This document shows, in pieces, positions 22,613 to 34,737 of a stretch of 64,000 nucleotides of DNA. Both the position numbers and the translations under genes were made by a program. The notes under the pieces were generated by a model. The model searched no databases. It worked only from the letters and a program-made list of their open reading frames with translations, and was not told where the DNA came from. Within the stretch, counting starts at the first letter, position 1; each line of letters opens with the position of its first letter. Source of the stretch: Sesamum alatum (taxonomy: Eukaryota > Streptophyta > Magnoliopsida > Lamiales > Pedaliaceae); contig JACGWO010000010.1 of NCBI GenBank assembly GCA_034509735.1, positions 16,009,193-16,073,192 of the forward strand. Direction: 5' to 3'.

Positions 22613-23887
22613 TGATGAGCCAAAACCGCAAGTGCACGGTGTATCGCGTAGTACTCAAGATGTTGATCCCACAGGGACTATTGTAATTACCAAATTTACT
22701 CAATTTTGGTTAGTCAGAACGAAATATACGAGTGAGACAATTGATTGGAATAGTAAAACAAGTGAACTGAAGCAAGAGGGTAAACAATAAGGTGTGATAG
22801 TCTAGAATCAAGTATCCCCGCAATGATCGATTAACGAACCTATCAAGAACTCTTTTATACTCAATGTGATTAATCTGAAGGAAATCGTCTTAATGTCGTT
22901 ACCACCCTCTTTCAAGTATGTGGAAATCCGTATTCGGTTAATTAATCTACCTATTTTCATGGAGATATAATTAAATCGAACCCATTAAGATCATAACAAT
23001 TATGAGATCCTCATAGAAATTAAGCATGCTTTCGCGGTTAATTCCTAGGTTTAATCTCCGACTTTCTAACATGGAATTTCACCTTTCAGTACTTCACTAG
23101 ATGTTTAAAACATGCAAACAGGTGGCAAACATATTCACAAGATAAATAAGTGCTCGGAAATTAAATCGGATCAACTCACACGAGACCAGAAAAGAAAACT
23201 AGAATAAATTGATTAATCTATCAAAGTGTTCAACATGATCCTAGAACAAGAATTTTACTCAGCCATAAAATTATCGAAGAAGGAAAATAAATATATCGGA
23301 GAATACATCAAGCGAGGTACTAAAAAGGAAGAAAGGATTAGGAACAACTATAATCCGATCGTCCTAGCCATCTTGAAGCTTCCCCGACTTCTTCGTGTTC
23401 CTTCAAGCCTTGTATTTGTGCTTGTTTCCCCCCTTTTTCACGTCCCTAGTTCCCCCTTTTATAGTCATAGCGGAGCAAAAGGCAGAAAAATCCGAACGAT
23501 TTTGTTTCCAAGTGTAGAACACGCTCGTGCAGCGTGAGCACGGTCAGGCCGTGTTCTTGTTTGAATCTGCGGCCAACCCCGACATGGCCGTGTCTGGAAC
23601 CCGGTCAGGCCGTGTTCTGCTCGGGTGGTCTTGACTGGTGATTTGAATTAGCGAGACACAGGCGTGTGAGAGGATTCAACACGGTCGTGTTCTGTCAAAC
23701 ATAGGCAAATTCGTTTCTTTAGTCCATTTTGCTCCTGAATTATTCTTGAAAAGAGAGAAACAACCAAAAGCAGTATCCAAGAAAGAGTTTGGTGTAGAAA
23801 AGTAGTAAATTAGATGAAATTCTGCTTAAAAAGTCGGAAGAATGCGTGTATTTCCCCTTAACAAATACGTAAAATCCCTACTTATCA
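22613..23887 (-). mobile_element. Ty3/gypsy (Athila/Tat-like) LTR, complete
   Basis: A 1275-base LTR bounded by TGATGAGC and TTATCA on the plus strand (TGATAAG...CTCATCA on the minus). It contains repeated CACGG / GGCCGTGTTCTG motifs (23510-23700) and GCAAGTGCACGGTGTATCG near its end, both familiar in Athila/Tat-type LTRs. On the minus strand it directly follows a purine-rich TTCGGAAGAGTT, a plausible polypurine tract, so this is the 3' LTR of a minus-oriented element. Other parts of the family are at 1-73 and 52446-53499. Confidence 0.65.
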
Positions 23888-25262
23888 AACTCTTCCGAAC
23901 TTAAACAGTTGCTTGTCCCTAAGCAACAAAAGTCCATAGGCAATGACCCCAAATGAGTGTAGAACTCGCCTTCTCAACATCGTGGCAATGATTCGTAATA
24001 ACAAATACAACTTAGAAATACACAGTCACAAAACACAAGCTCACCGACATTATGTGAAAGTTAACTCATTTAACGAAATGAAGGGGTTGATCACACCACA
24101 ACACTTCATTTCGCCCTATAGAGAACCGAGTGATTGAGTCTCCGTTGAGCCTATAGGTGTCTAGTTTAGTCATTCTGCCGTTTCAACAACACCTTTTCTT
24201 ACTTCTTTTTGTACCCAAGCATAGACGTCCCTTTTATTTTTTTTTTTTTCAGATTGAGAGACCACATTCTTTAGGTCGTAATTTGGCCTTTTTACACGAA
24301 TGATAACATTTGTGATGAAGGCATCCAGTCATTCAACCAACTACGTTTCCTAAAGTGCTTTGCATATTCATGACCCTAGTCGCTGTTTTACGCTAATGAC
24401 AACATTGGTGATGAAGTCACCCGGTTACGGACCAACCGAAGCCAGCGGAGTAGGTGCATTATATCCTCTTTTTGTCTCGTTTATTTGTTTTTTTTCTGCA
24501 AATTCTTTTTTTTTTCGATTGGAAAGAACATACGTCCTATTTAGGTGTATGAAAAGTTCGACCAGGCGAGGTTTAAACAACGAAATAACTTTCACAGAAG
24601 ACACTACGAGTTAACATAAGCCAAGACAACTTAATCCCCTTTTCGGAACGATTCAAAGTGTGTGGCGTTAGAACCCAATTACTTCTCGGCAAATCTAAGA
24701 AACAATCACATAATAACATAGTTATGCATGCTTTGATCCTATGACCTCCTACTTAGCATTTCTTTGTCCAAATAAGCCACATGCATCGTCGAAGGGTCAT
24801 ACATTTCGCAATGTGAATTTGGCGCAAAAGCAGCACACAATAAGACACAAAATGCAATAGACACCTATAACGCATAGCTTAAAACACAAAATTTCAGCAA
24901 TTCCCCCAAACGTAGACATAGCAGTGTCCTCAATGCATAAAAAGAGAGGTGGGAGAGAGGACGTACCGCAAGGGCGTGTTTACGTAAAAATTGACGAGGA
25001 AATGACATGGTAGTGTTCTACAACACAGCCTGGCCGTGTTATCGTGATACGCATCATTCGGCAAAGCTACAGAAGTATAGAGCAACGGCATGGAGTGAGC
25101 AGATTTATAAAGGAGAAAAAGTAAAATAGAGCAAAGAGAAAGATAAAAGTGAAAAAAAAAAAAAGAAAAAAAAAAGTAGAGAAGGAGAGGATTCAGGTTG
25201 CCTCCCGAACAACGCTTTCTTTTAAGTCGTTAGCTCGACTATGTTGCGGGCGTTCAAGCTGA
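23888..25262 (-). mobile_element. gypsy internal 3' region, truncated
   Basis: Internal sequence next to the LTR. On the minus strand it reads TTGCTTAGGGACAAGCAACTG and then the purine tract, a phrase characteristic of the 3' end of Athila/Tat elements. No protease, RT or integrase frame is visible. The segment ends at about 25262, where a duplicated block (25271 onwards) begins, so the coding part of the element is lost. It has a poly-A/G stretch at 25145-25180. Confidence 0.6.
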
Positions 25263-25270
25263 CGGGCTGT

Positions 25271-25367
25271 GCAATGCATGGTTTAAAAAATGATCCATTA
25301 AATTCAACTCTACTATATAAGCTAACCATTTAAGATCATATTTAACACAAGTGTAATGTTACAAATA
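25271..25367. other. restart of duplicated block
   Basis: TGCAATGCATGG onwards repeats 19107-19209, the left flank of the MITE including its TTACAAATA target site (25359-25367). Confidence 0.6.
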
Positions 25368-25820
25368 GGGTAAATTACAGTCACTTTTCTGAATATTTGA
25401 TATAATTATAAATACCTGCTCGTTGTTTGGAAAAATACAAGTATTCTCCGATTTGAATTGCCTTCTAACAAATGAGCTCATTCTTTCATCCTCTGTTAAT
25501 TAGGTTCTATCCAATTTTCATAATGAACTAACCAAAATGTCGTTCTGAATTATAAATTATAATTATATATATTTTTTAGGATCTTTTAAAATATTTTTAT
25601 GGATTAATATGCCCTATGGATTATTTACTTTACATACTCTCCACTTTGTTGTTCCACATTTTTCAGATTTAAAAAAGCAGCAAGAGTAAAGTAATTTTTA
25701 CCTTACCATTCAGAGGCTATATAATTATTTTTTATTTGAATAAGGTATTTGTAATTTTTCAAACAATACGTGAATATTCGTAATTTTACCAAATTTCATA
25801 GAGGTAGATGTAATTCATCC
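25368..25820. mobile_element. 9-bp-TSD MITE, full copy b
   Basis: Same ends as copy a (GGGTAAATTAC...AATTCATCC). Flanks are TTACAAATA (25359-25367) and CTACAAATA (25821-25829). Confidence 0.75.
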
Positions 25821-25829
25821 CTACAAATA

Positions 25830-26249
25830 AATAGACTACTTGGTTTTAAGTTTACATAACCATTCTTATTTTAAGTTATATTCTTATTAAAAAACAAAAT
25901 ATTTATAAGGTATAAAAAGTTTAAAAATATCTAATTATTACACTCCTAAAGTATGCCACTAATTAATTACCCGCCTAAACTATTTTTTTTTTCACTTTCC
26001 CCCGTATCTTTTAAACGATTCATCAAATTAAATAAAAATAAGCATAAAAAGAAATATCTTTATTATTAATAATAGGATATATTTACTTTAAATTCCTCTA
26101 TAATAGAAGATAAGTGATTTGGTTCCAAATTTTATTCACCTTTTGTTAATAACTTAATATTGAATTAGTATATATGAACAAAGTGGAAAATTTCAAATAA
26201 GTATATGTAAATGTATTTAAGTATAGTTTGACTTTTTTGGCAGGTATAT
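25830..26249. other. shared AT-rich DNA; Helitron-free site
   Basis: No gene seen. At about 25900 the sequence AAAATATTTATAAGGTATAAAAAG runs through the place (AATATTTATAAGG) where the Helitron interrupts blocks 1 and 3, so this block preserves the empty site. Confidence 0.5.
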
Positions 26250-27200
26250 GCATAATTATTGATAAAACTATACTTTTTTAGTCACATAGGATAGAGGGTC
26301 AACACTTTACTCCCCCTGCTTTATGAAAATTTTAAAATGGTCCAAAATTGAGGAAACTCGACACATTTAGTCCTAAATCCAGGTTTTCATCAAATAAACA
26401 AATGGCAAGGACTTGTGCAATGTGCGTGTCCGTTAGCTTACTAGCTCGCACAACTGATGAACATGGGCATGGCCCGTAGCGATGGCAACAAGGTGGGTAT
26501 GGGGCGGGTTGGGGTGGACCTAGGACCCGCCCTGCCATTTTCAGGACAAACTCGGGACCTGCCCCCCCCCCCCCCTAGAAAACCTGTTACGGCAGGGTTG
26601 ACCCGATAGACCCGAATTTTTTTAAATGGATAAAGAAAAAGGAGAGTAGCCACAATGAAAGGGAGATTGCAAAGACAAAATGAGAGGGAGGTAGTACAAC
26701 TAGGAATGCAATCGGAAGGGCATGTATTAGGTAAAATTTTATTAAATTACATATTTATCTATAATTTTTTTAAAAAAATAATAGATTAATAGTGTATCGG
26801 GGGAGGGGGAGTCTGGGGGCAGGTCTACATGGACCCAAGACCGGCCCCGGACCCGGCTGGGTCTTAAAAAATAAGATCGAGACTTGGCCTGACCCCATTT
26901 TTTAGACCAAAACCTTCCCCACTAGAGGCGGGTTTTTGCGGGTTCAGGTCGAATTGCCATCCCTAATTTCACGTATTCTTGTCGTCTATTTTTTGGACGA
27001 AAACTTGGACGTGGAACGAAATGTGTCGATGTTCCCCAATTTTTGGACCATTTGAAAATCTCATAAAGTAGAATAATAAATGTGTCGAGTTTTTTCAATT
27101 TTTGGGATCATTTTAAAAATCTCATAAAGTAGAGGACTGAATTGTTGAATCTCATATCCTATGGGGTTAAAAGTGTAATTCCAACCATAACTATCCAAAA
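26250..27200. mobile_element. element F, copy 2
   Basis: Both inverted arms are present with a complete hAT element in the centre. Closely similar to 11250-12215. Edges approximate. Confidence 0.6.
26477..26965. mobile_element. non-autonomous hAT element, copy 3
   Basis: TAGCGATGGCAA...TTGCCATCCCTA, 489 bases, with flanks ATGGCCCG (decayed) and ATTTCACG (26966-26973). The CACTA insertion point near 26640 is uninterrupted (AAAGAAAAAGGAGAGTAGCC). Confidence 0.7.
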
Positions 27201-27256
27201 CTAAGGGGTGGATTTGTTGTGATTGGCATATTTGATGCTAATTTGTAACAACAAAA

Positions 27257-28187
27257 TGTTCTAAAGTATGAGTTTAATGTTAATCCATAGTTTAGATGTT
27301 AAGAAAATGAGGAAAATTGCTTTTGTCCTACATAGGAATATGATGCAAAAAAGATTGGACTTTATTGTGTATATAAGGTGTATGTGGGGGTGAGTGTTTT
27401 ACACTCATATTCATTTATCCCAAATTGAAAGTTTAAGACTAAATTAAACTTCTTATATTAAGTTCAATGTTGAATTGGTGTTTGAAGTGTTACGGAGACT
27501 AGAGTGAACATGGGGTTGCCCAAACGCGTGCCACCGCTCGCCTGCCCGTCCCGACACGGGCTCTGGCCACAGGCGCGGGTGTTAGGGCGAATGTCTTAGT
27601 TTCAGTATATATCTTTTTGCAGCAAAATATTTGGATTTATCCGGTTAATTTTGAAACAATATTTTTTAAACCTGATTTTGTTTTAATGCCGTTAATTGCC
27701 TTTAAAACCGAGCCTTGATGCAGTTAATTGTTGGTTTAAAATTCAAAATTTTTCAACTTGAAATAGCTTTAAACTATGTTTTAATTTCATAATTATGGTT
27801 GATAAATGGCTGCTTAATTTCTGTTTAATGCTGCAATGAATTGCAGCTTAATACTGCTGAAATCAAAGCCTATAAAAGGTTGATTTGTTCACTTAAAAAA
27901 CACACAACTCAAAAACAAGAATTCTCCTCTCAAAAAGCTCTCTTCTCCCTCAGATTTTGTCTATAAAATTTGAGTTCTTTGCTCCTTAAATCCAAGCTTT
28001 GAGCTCAATCTTTCGTAAGGCTTCTGAGTGTTTGTTCGATGTGTTCTTCGATACAAGTGCAGTACTGAACGAACAAGAACTGTCTTATCTTGGAAGAAGT
28101 TGCACAATACCCGGTGCAAAAACAGACGGGGAGTAAAATTTCTTCAAGGCAAGCAAAAATTCATTCTGTGATTCAATTTGGTTATAA
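27257..28187 (+). mobile_element. LTR-like promoter sequence and leader, copy 2
   Basis: Starts TGTTCTAAAGTATG. TATA box TATAAAAG at 27871-27878. A GC-rich block with the GCCCGT/ACGGGC hairpin lies near 27543. Compared with copies 1 and 3 about 25 bases are missing near 27770. Confidence 0.45.
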
Positions 28188-28508
28188 ATGGCGTCATCTT
28201 CAAAGACGACCAACTCAGATGACCACTACACTAGTCTCATCGCTTAATTGCAACGACAGTTGCGTGATCGACACGATGAGATGGAAGAACTCAGGAACGA
28301 TCTTTCTCATCAGGCTTATTATTACCACTGATCTAAAAGGAGGGCCGATGAATTAGAGGAAAAGAACTCTAAACTCCGGTGGAAGATAGAGTCTTTAAAG
28401 ACTAGACACAAGGATGAGATTGATCAACTCAATCAAGAAAATTACCAGCTTCGAGAAGACTTTTCTACACTTCGGCGTGAACGCACCCAATTGAGTCAAA
28501 CCAACTAG
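28188..28508 (+). pseudogene. coiled-coil ORF remnant, copy 2 (two in-frame stops)
   Basis: The frame MASSSKTTNSDDHYTSLIA is interrupted by TAA and then reads on in the same frame through LQRQLHDR and EMEELRNDLSHQAYYYH. A TGA follows, then ADELEEKNSKL and EIDQLNQENYQLRED to a TAG at 28506. Heptad-like spacing and high charge indicate a coiled coil. Both stops are one C-to-T step from Gln (CAA) and Arg (CGA), and both recur at 49564-49893, so they arose before the blocks duplicated. The junction with the next LTR is shortened by nine bases here. Family not recognised; a retroelement Gag N-terminus is the best guess. Confidence 0.55.
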
Positions 28509-30437
28509 TTTAACCCTTATTGACACACCTTGACTAGCATTTTCTTTTATTATTTTTGGATTTATTTTTGCTCCCTCTTAAGAGTTGGATTTAAAATATC
28601 TTTTCGGAGAATTTTGATAGAATACAACTTCCTAAGCCCATATATACCCAACCACCATCCAAAAAATAGGAAAACATACCGTATTCAAACTCGAAAACCT
28701 ATTTTCTTCTACACATCTCTCTATAGGCGAAAATACACAAAACTCAACTTTAAATTACCATAAACTCACGATATCCTACGTCTAAATTGAGTCGTATTAG
28801 GAAGGGGATGGAAGGAAGTCGAAGCACTCCGTTGCTATGAATTTAAGGTAGCTTCAACTTTTAGTTTAATCAAGTCATGATAATTAGATAGGTTCTTTTA
28901 GGATCTAGATGAATTGTGTGATTTGTTTGAGCCTTGAGTCATTAGCGTAAAAATATTAGGTCTGGTACATATTTATGTTTTCATGAATTAGAAATTTCTA
29001 TAGGAACTGATTGGAAATGTTGGAGTTAATCAAGTATGAGTTTCATAGGAGAATTAGCCTGTTGGTGTTTTTGATTCATGGAACAATTTCTAGATATCTG
29101 GAAAAACTCATCTTATTTGTATATTATACGTTTTATTTGATTAATAATGATTTTTTTATCAAACCCTATTGTGTTTCTAGTTTATTCGTAAAATATCAAG
29201 AATTTTCGAGTTGTATTAGATTTTATAAAATTGTTGTACGAGCACCGCCAGACGTTAGGCGTGAATCTGACAACTTTCTTTTTTGGTCTATTTGATTTAC
29301 TTCTATAGCCTTTTAGTTACAATTTTTTTTTAAATATTTATGAAACCACGTAGAGAGTACCTATTATTTTTAAGAATTTTTAAAGTACCGGACAAATTTA
29401 TAAAATTCATTGAGTCATGTCCTGCAGCGGTGCTCTTTTCTGCAGAACCTTACTCTTTCTGAACTTTTATGATGATTTTTTATACTCCTTATAATGATTA
29501 ATTATTTTCTGTATTCACTTATATGAGTCTTGAGTAACATATAAAATGTTTATGGTTTTCCCATGTATGATTGAATTTTAAAAATTCATTCAAGTAAAAC
29601 TGCCAGTCTGTTTTGTAATTATTCTCGAACCCGATCATGAAACCCTTATACCTATTTATTCAACTTAATGCCATCTAATATATTTTTATATATGTTATTC
29701 AGTATCTTTAACACTCTTTATAAAATTTTCATAGTCATTTACTTAGTATATAATTTTACAAAATTCACACAATTAGATTGCCAGTTGGCGTTACCTTATA
29801 TCCGTCTAGTCTAGTGCCTTTATTTGGATATTGAATCGTTAAGGATTAATTGAGCAATTAGGATCATCAATCGATATAGGTATTTATTGATTTATTTCTA
29901 GTATCAATTGTAATGAGGCAAATTTTGTATTGAATTATAATTTGAGTCCATATGATTGTTAGGTTTGAGTTAAGCTATAAGTTTTTCATAGTTTGTTTCT
30001 CTAGGATAAAATAGGTAGCACACCTATTTTTATTGGGTCGGATGTGACTTAGGTGATTATTGATTGTAAGAATTATGATCAATTGATGTATAGGATCCAG
30101 CAGTCTCGGAGCAAGTGATTAAATAATGGACTAGAGCCAGAAGATTCTATTAAGTGGTTACCTCCCTCTTACGTGATGTTTTCTCAAATATTTTCTTATT
30201 TCAAAAGATAATTTTGGATTTAAAGAAAAACGCGATGCGAGCATATGATATTTTTTTATAAGTTCAAATTTTAGATACGTGTGGTAGGATTTTGCTGTTA
30301 AATGCTGATATAAGCACTTGGTCAAATTCTGAAATTTGAAAGTCATTGTGTTGTGTCAAATTAAGCTATTATTTGTTATTCTTTTGAGCTCTTTTGAAAT
30401 CGAAATATGGGTGACAAATGTTATGTTATTTTTTTTA
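28482..30437 (+). mobile_element. chromovirus-like LTR region, copy 2
   Basis: Matches 13531-15653 without the MITE and continues to 30437, where the PELPK 3' flank begins. The first bases of the LTR (TGTAATACC) are deleted. TATA-like CCATATATACCCA near 28638. No retroelement proteins follow. Confidence 0.5.
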
Positions 30438-31094
30438 AATAAAAGCATGCTCAAGTCGTGACTATGTTCGTCCTGTTTAAACTTGATGCATTTTGAGATG
30501 ATGCCGAATCGTTTAAATGCTATAAGCCTTAAAAATTATTTTGTTAACAAATTAAAAATAATAATTCCAATATAGTTTCTGATGTGCAGTTTAACAAATT
30601 GATATAAAAAAATTCACGACTTAAATATATTTTTGATCCTGTAATATTGATACTTTGGTATTTTTATCTTTTATATTTTTAGGATTGCAAAAGAGTCCTG
30701 TAACTTTTTGATATTTCACAATATTGGTCCTTTGGGTGCCAAATTTTGTAAAAGTCGTCGGAATAAATCATGTCCACCTCACGTGGTTTATTTAACTTGG
30801 GGCTCTTGTTCTAATTGGTTCGATTTTCCCAACATCGATGAAAAATTAGAAAAAAAAAAGTGACGTGGAAAAAAAAAATGGACCGAGGAAAGTGATTGTA
30901 ATAGTTGTTTGATCACGGGATGCTACTACAAAATAAATTCAAAGAATCAATTGGGAATTTCGTAAATGGATCTAATGCACCATCAGAGACGGATCGGAGT
31001 ATAAACAATAAAGATTACAACACAAATAATACACGAGGCACTACAACATAGCATATGAAACAATGCCATAGTTCTGGACAGAAATATAGCACTT
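30438..31094. other. PELPK 3' flank without the gene
   Basis: Matches 17162-17802 and contains the expected 3' UTR. It stops at GAAATATAGCAC. The gene body that should follow is absent and MITE sequence starts at 31095. Confidence 0.65.
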
Positions 31095-31526
31095 CTCCGA
31101 AGGTTTGATATATTTACAAATACCTGCTCTATGTTTGGAAAATTAGAATTGAATTGCCTTCTAATGAGCTCATTCTTCCAGCTTCCGTTAGGTTCTATCC
31201 AATTTTCGTAATGAACTAATGAAAATGTTCTTTTGGATTATAAATTATAATTTTATATCTTTTTTAGAATCTTTTAATGTTTTTTTGGATTAATATGCCC
31301 TATGGATTATTTACTTTACGTACTATCCATTTTGTTTTTCCACATTTTTCAGATTTTTTTTTAAAAAAAAATCAGCAAAGATAAAGTAGTAATTTTTACC
31401 TAACCATTTAGAGGCTATATAATTTTAATTTTTTTTTCATTTGAGTGAAGTATTTGAAGTTTCTCAAACAATGAATTGGTATTCGTAAATTTACCAAAAA
31501 CTCAGATAAGTAGATGTAATTTATCC
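31095..31526. mobile_element. 9-bp-TSD MITE, left end missing
   Basis: TTCTCCGAAGG onwards matches the MITE from shortly inside its left arm. It ends GTAATTTATCC with TTACAAATA at 31527-31535. Confidence 0.65.
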
Positions 31527-31535
31527 TTACAAATA

Positions 31536-31783
31536 AATAGACTAGTTGGTTGTATGTTTACGTAACCATTCTTATTTTAAGTTATATTCTAATTAAAAAA
31601 CAAAATATTTATATTGTATAAAAAGTTTTAAAAGATTTAATTACACTCCTAAAGTATGCCACTTATTAATTACCCGCCTAAACTTTTTTTTTCACCTCCC
31701 CCTTATCTTTTAAACAATCCATTAAATTAAATAAAAATAAACAGACAAAAATATCCTTATTATTAATAATAGGATATATCTAT
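31536..31783. other. shared AT-rich DNA
   Basis: Matches 33923-34170. It carries the empty Helitron site near 31608 (ACAAAATATTTATATTG). No gene. Confidence 0.5.
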
Positions 31784-32778
31784 TTGTTGTATTTTTTATT
31801 TTTTTAATTTTTATTTCTAAAAATATATTTATATCCTTATTTGGTGATCGTTGGATCTGATTAGAACCTATGGTCCAGATTTGATTAATAGATCAATGGT
31901 TTAGATTTTACTAGATTCAAATCAATGGTATAGATTTAAAATTGTATATGTAATATATATATAATATATAAATTATAATTAAACTTATATATAAAAAAAT
32001 ATATAATTAAAATTATGTATATGTAATATATATATATATAGAGAGAGAGGGGGGGGGGGTTGGCAGCCACCGACGACTGGGGGCTGAAGGGGGGAGGAGG
32101 ACGACTACGTCGGCGACGGCGCCGGAGAGAGAGGGAGGGACAGCGCGAGTCTGAGGGGGCGGGGCACTGACAGAAATGGGGGGGGGGGGGGGGGGAGGAC
32201 GAGGGAAAATTAGGTGGGGGAGGGGGGCATCGGGGAAAGGGGGAACGGGGGGCGGCGGCGATGGGACTCGCAGGCGGAGGGGGACGAGTCGGTGGACTGG
32301 CGGTGGCGTGACCGTATGCAGGTGGAGGCGCTGGTGCTAGTGCGATGAGGCGGTGCGACTCGCAGGGGGAGGTGCCAGACAACAGAGAGAGGCGGGCTGG
32401 TGGTGCGGCGACTGAAGGGGAGGAGGAAGTGGCTGGCGATGGCGACTGGGGATGGCGGTTGGGGGGGGGGGGGGGGCGCTGGTGGTGGGGGTGGGGTGGC
32501 TGGTGGGGGTTGGGGGTGGGTTAATTATATAATTATATATATTGTTTAATATTATATATAAATATTAAATATACTTTTCTATAATTTATATATAAAAAAT
32601 ATATTTTATTTTTAAAAATTATAAAAATTCGCAAAAGTCGCGCGTGTATTCCACCTCCTCTTATACGGGATTTTTTGCTTCTTTTTTAGAAACATAAGGG
32701 GCTAAATTGCTCTTTTATTTAATACAGGGGGATTTTTGCTCTTTTCGATTAACACAGAGGAGGTAATTGCATTTTCCC
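31784..32778. mobile_element. unit-specific insert with strongly G-rich core
   Basis: Absent from all sister blocks. AT-only arms (31930-32040, 32520-32620) surround 32041-32520, where the plus strand is dominated by G with runs of 9 to 18. The right end reads GGAGGTAATTGCATTTTCCCCC in two parts (GGAGGTAATTGC, ATTTTCCCCC), a phrase common at the ends of plant MITEs. The minus strand can be read as a proline-rich open frame, but composition alone explains this and I do not call a gene. Termini and target duplication were not resolved. Confidence 0.45.
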
Positions 32779-33449
32779 CCAAAATATGTGATTAAGTTGA
32801 ATGAGATAAGTTTCTTGTATCAATAGAAAGTAAAGTTGATCACAGAGTTATCGACTTATATATCTTATTTGTTTGTCTTTTAATTTTCAAAATGTTTGTG
32901 GCTCTAAACTATTTTATTATACGATAAGCAATGTAATGGAAAATCTGAAATTATGGATTCTTAATAACAAATTATTTAAATTTTTTGGATGACATTAAAA
33001 GAATCTCAAATCCTTCGATTCTAATTATGAACTATGTTTTGTTAAATGTTGGTGGATTTCAAATCATTTTCAAATGCAATCATTTAAAATCATTTCTCTA
33101 AATCCTTTCCTTAAATCCAAATGCACATAAGAGTTTTGAATTCATATAAGCCACGAATGCTCATTGAAAATCGTGTTTTATGGGACTAAAACAACCACCA
33201 ATCTAAGTTGTACATAATTTTTTGGGACCAAAAAAACTGAAAAACGTATTATGGGACTAAAACAACCACCTACCTAAGTTGTGGTACCAAAACAAATAAT
33301 ATTCTAATCTTACGGCACCAAAAGAGCATTTTACCCTATTTAAATTGTTCTACTAGAGAATACAATGCATGGTTTAAAAGAAGATCCATTAAATTCAACT
33401 CTACGATATAACCTAACCATTTAAGATCATATTTAACACAAGTATAATG
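32779..33449. other. PELPK 5' flank without the gene
   Basis: AAAATATGTGATTAAGTTG onwards matches 18664-19200, the far upstream region of the gene. A unit-specific insert with GGGACTAAAACAACCACC phrases sits at about 33165-33340. The promoter and coding region are missing. Confidence 0.6.
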
Positions 33450-33458
33450 TTACAAATA

Positions 33459-33913
33459 GGGTAAATTACAGTCACTTCCCCGAAGGTTTGATATAATTCT
33501 ATATACCTGCTCGTTGTTTGAGAAATTACAAGTATTCTCATATTTGAATTGTCTTCTAACAAACGAGCTTTCTTTCAGCCTCCGTTAGGTTCTATCCAAT
33601 TTTCATAATGAACTAATTAAAATGTCCTCTTTATTATAAATTATAATTTTATATATTTTTTAGAACTTTTTGAAAAAAATTTATGGATTAATATGTGATA
33701 TGGATTATTTACTTTACATACTCTCCATTTTGTTTTTCCACATTTTTCATATTTAAAAAAACAAAAATCAGCAAAGGTAAAGTAGTAATTTTTACCATAC
33801 CATTTAGTGACTATATATTATTTTTCATTTGAGTAAAATATTTGTAATTTCCCAAACTATGAGTTGGTATTCGTAATTTTACCAAACCTCATAGAGGTAG
33901 ATGTAATTTATCC
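33459..33913. mobile_element. 9-bp-TSD MITE, full copy c
   Basis: GGGTAAATTAC...GTAATTTATCC with TTACAAATA on both sides (33450-33458, 33914-33922). Confidence 0.8.
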
Positions 33914-33922
33914 TTACAAATA

Positions 33923-34344
33923 AATAGGCTAGTTGGTTATACGTTTACACCATTCTTATTTTAAGTTATATTCTAATTAAAAACGAAATATTTTTATTGT
34001 ATAAAAGGTTTTAAAAGATTTAATTACACTCCTAAAGTATGCCACTAATTAATTACCCGCCTAAACTATTTTTTTTTTCACTTTCCTGCTGTATCTTTTA
34101 AACAATCCATTAAATTAAATAAAAAATAAACAGACAAAAATATTTTTATTATTAAAAATAGGATATATTTACTTTAAATTCCTCTATAATAAAAGATATG
34201 AACAATTTGGTTCCAAATTTTATTTCCGTTTTGTTAATAAATTAATATTGAATTAGTATATGTGAACAAAGTGGAAATTTTTAAATAGGTATATGTAAAT
34301 GTATTTGAGTATAATCACGTTTTTGGCACGTACATGCATAATTA
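33923..34344. other. shared AT-rich DNA
   Basis: No gene. Empty Helitron site near 33990. Confidence 0.45.
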
Positions 34345-34737
34345 TTGATAAAATTATACTTTTTTAGTCACATAGAAATGAGGGTTCAACACTTTTAGTT
34401 CTTCTGCTTTATGAAAATTTCAAAATGGTCTAAAATTGGGAAAACTAAACACATTTATTCCTATATCAAAGTTTTCATCGAATAAATAGATGGCAAGGAC
34501 ATGCATGTGCAATGCGCATGTTCGTTAGATTAGTAGTTCACACAATTGATGAACCACGCACATTGCACGCAACGATGGCAACAGGCCGGGTATGGGAGGG
34601 GTTGGGGTGGACTCGGGACCCGCCCCGCCAATTTTGGGACAAACTCGGGACCCGCCCCGCCCTTGCTAGAAAATCCATTGGGCCGGGCCGGGCCCAAGAG
34701 ACCCGAATTCTTTTATATGGACAAATAAAAAGCAAAA

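Noticed and set aside
31936..32382. Proline-rich open frame of 148 codons on the minus strand
   Set aside because: It lies in the G-rich island, ends in AT-repeat codons and follows from base composition; no domain or conservation.
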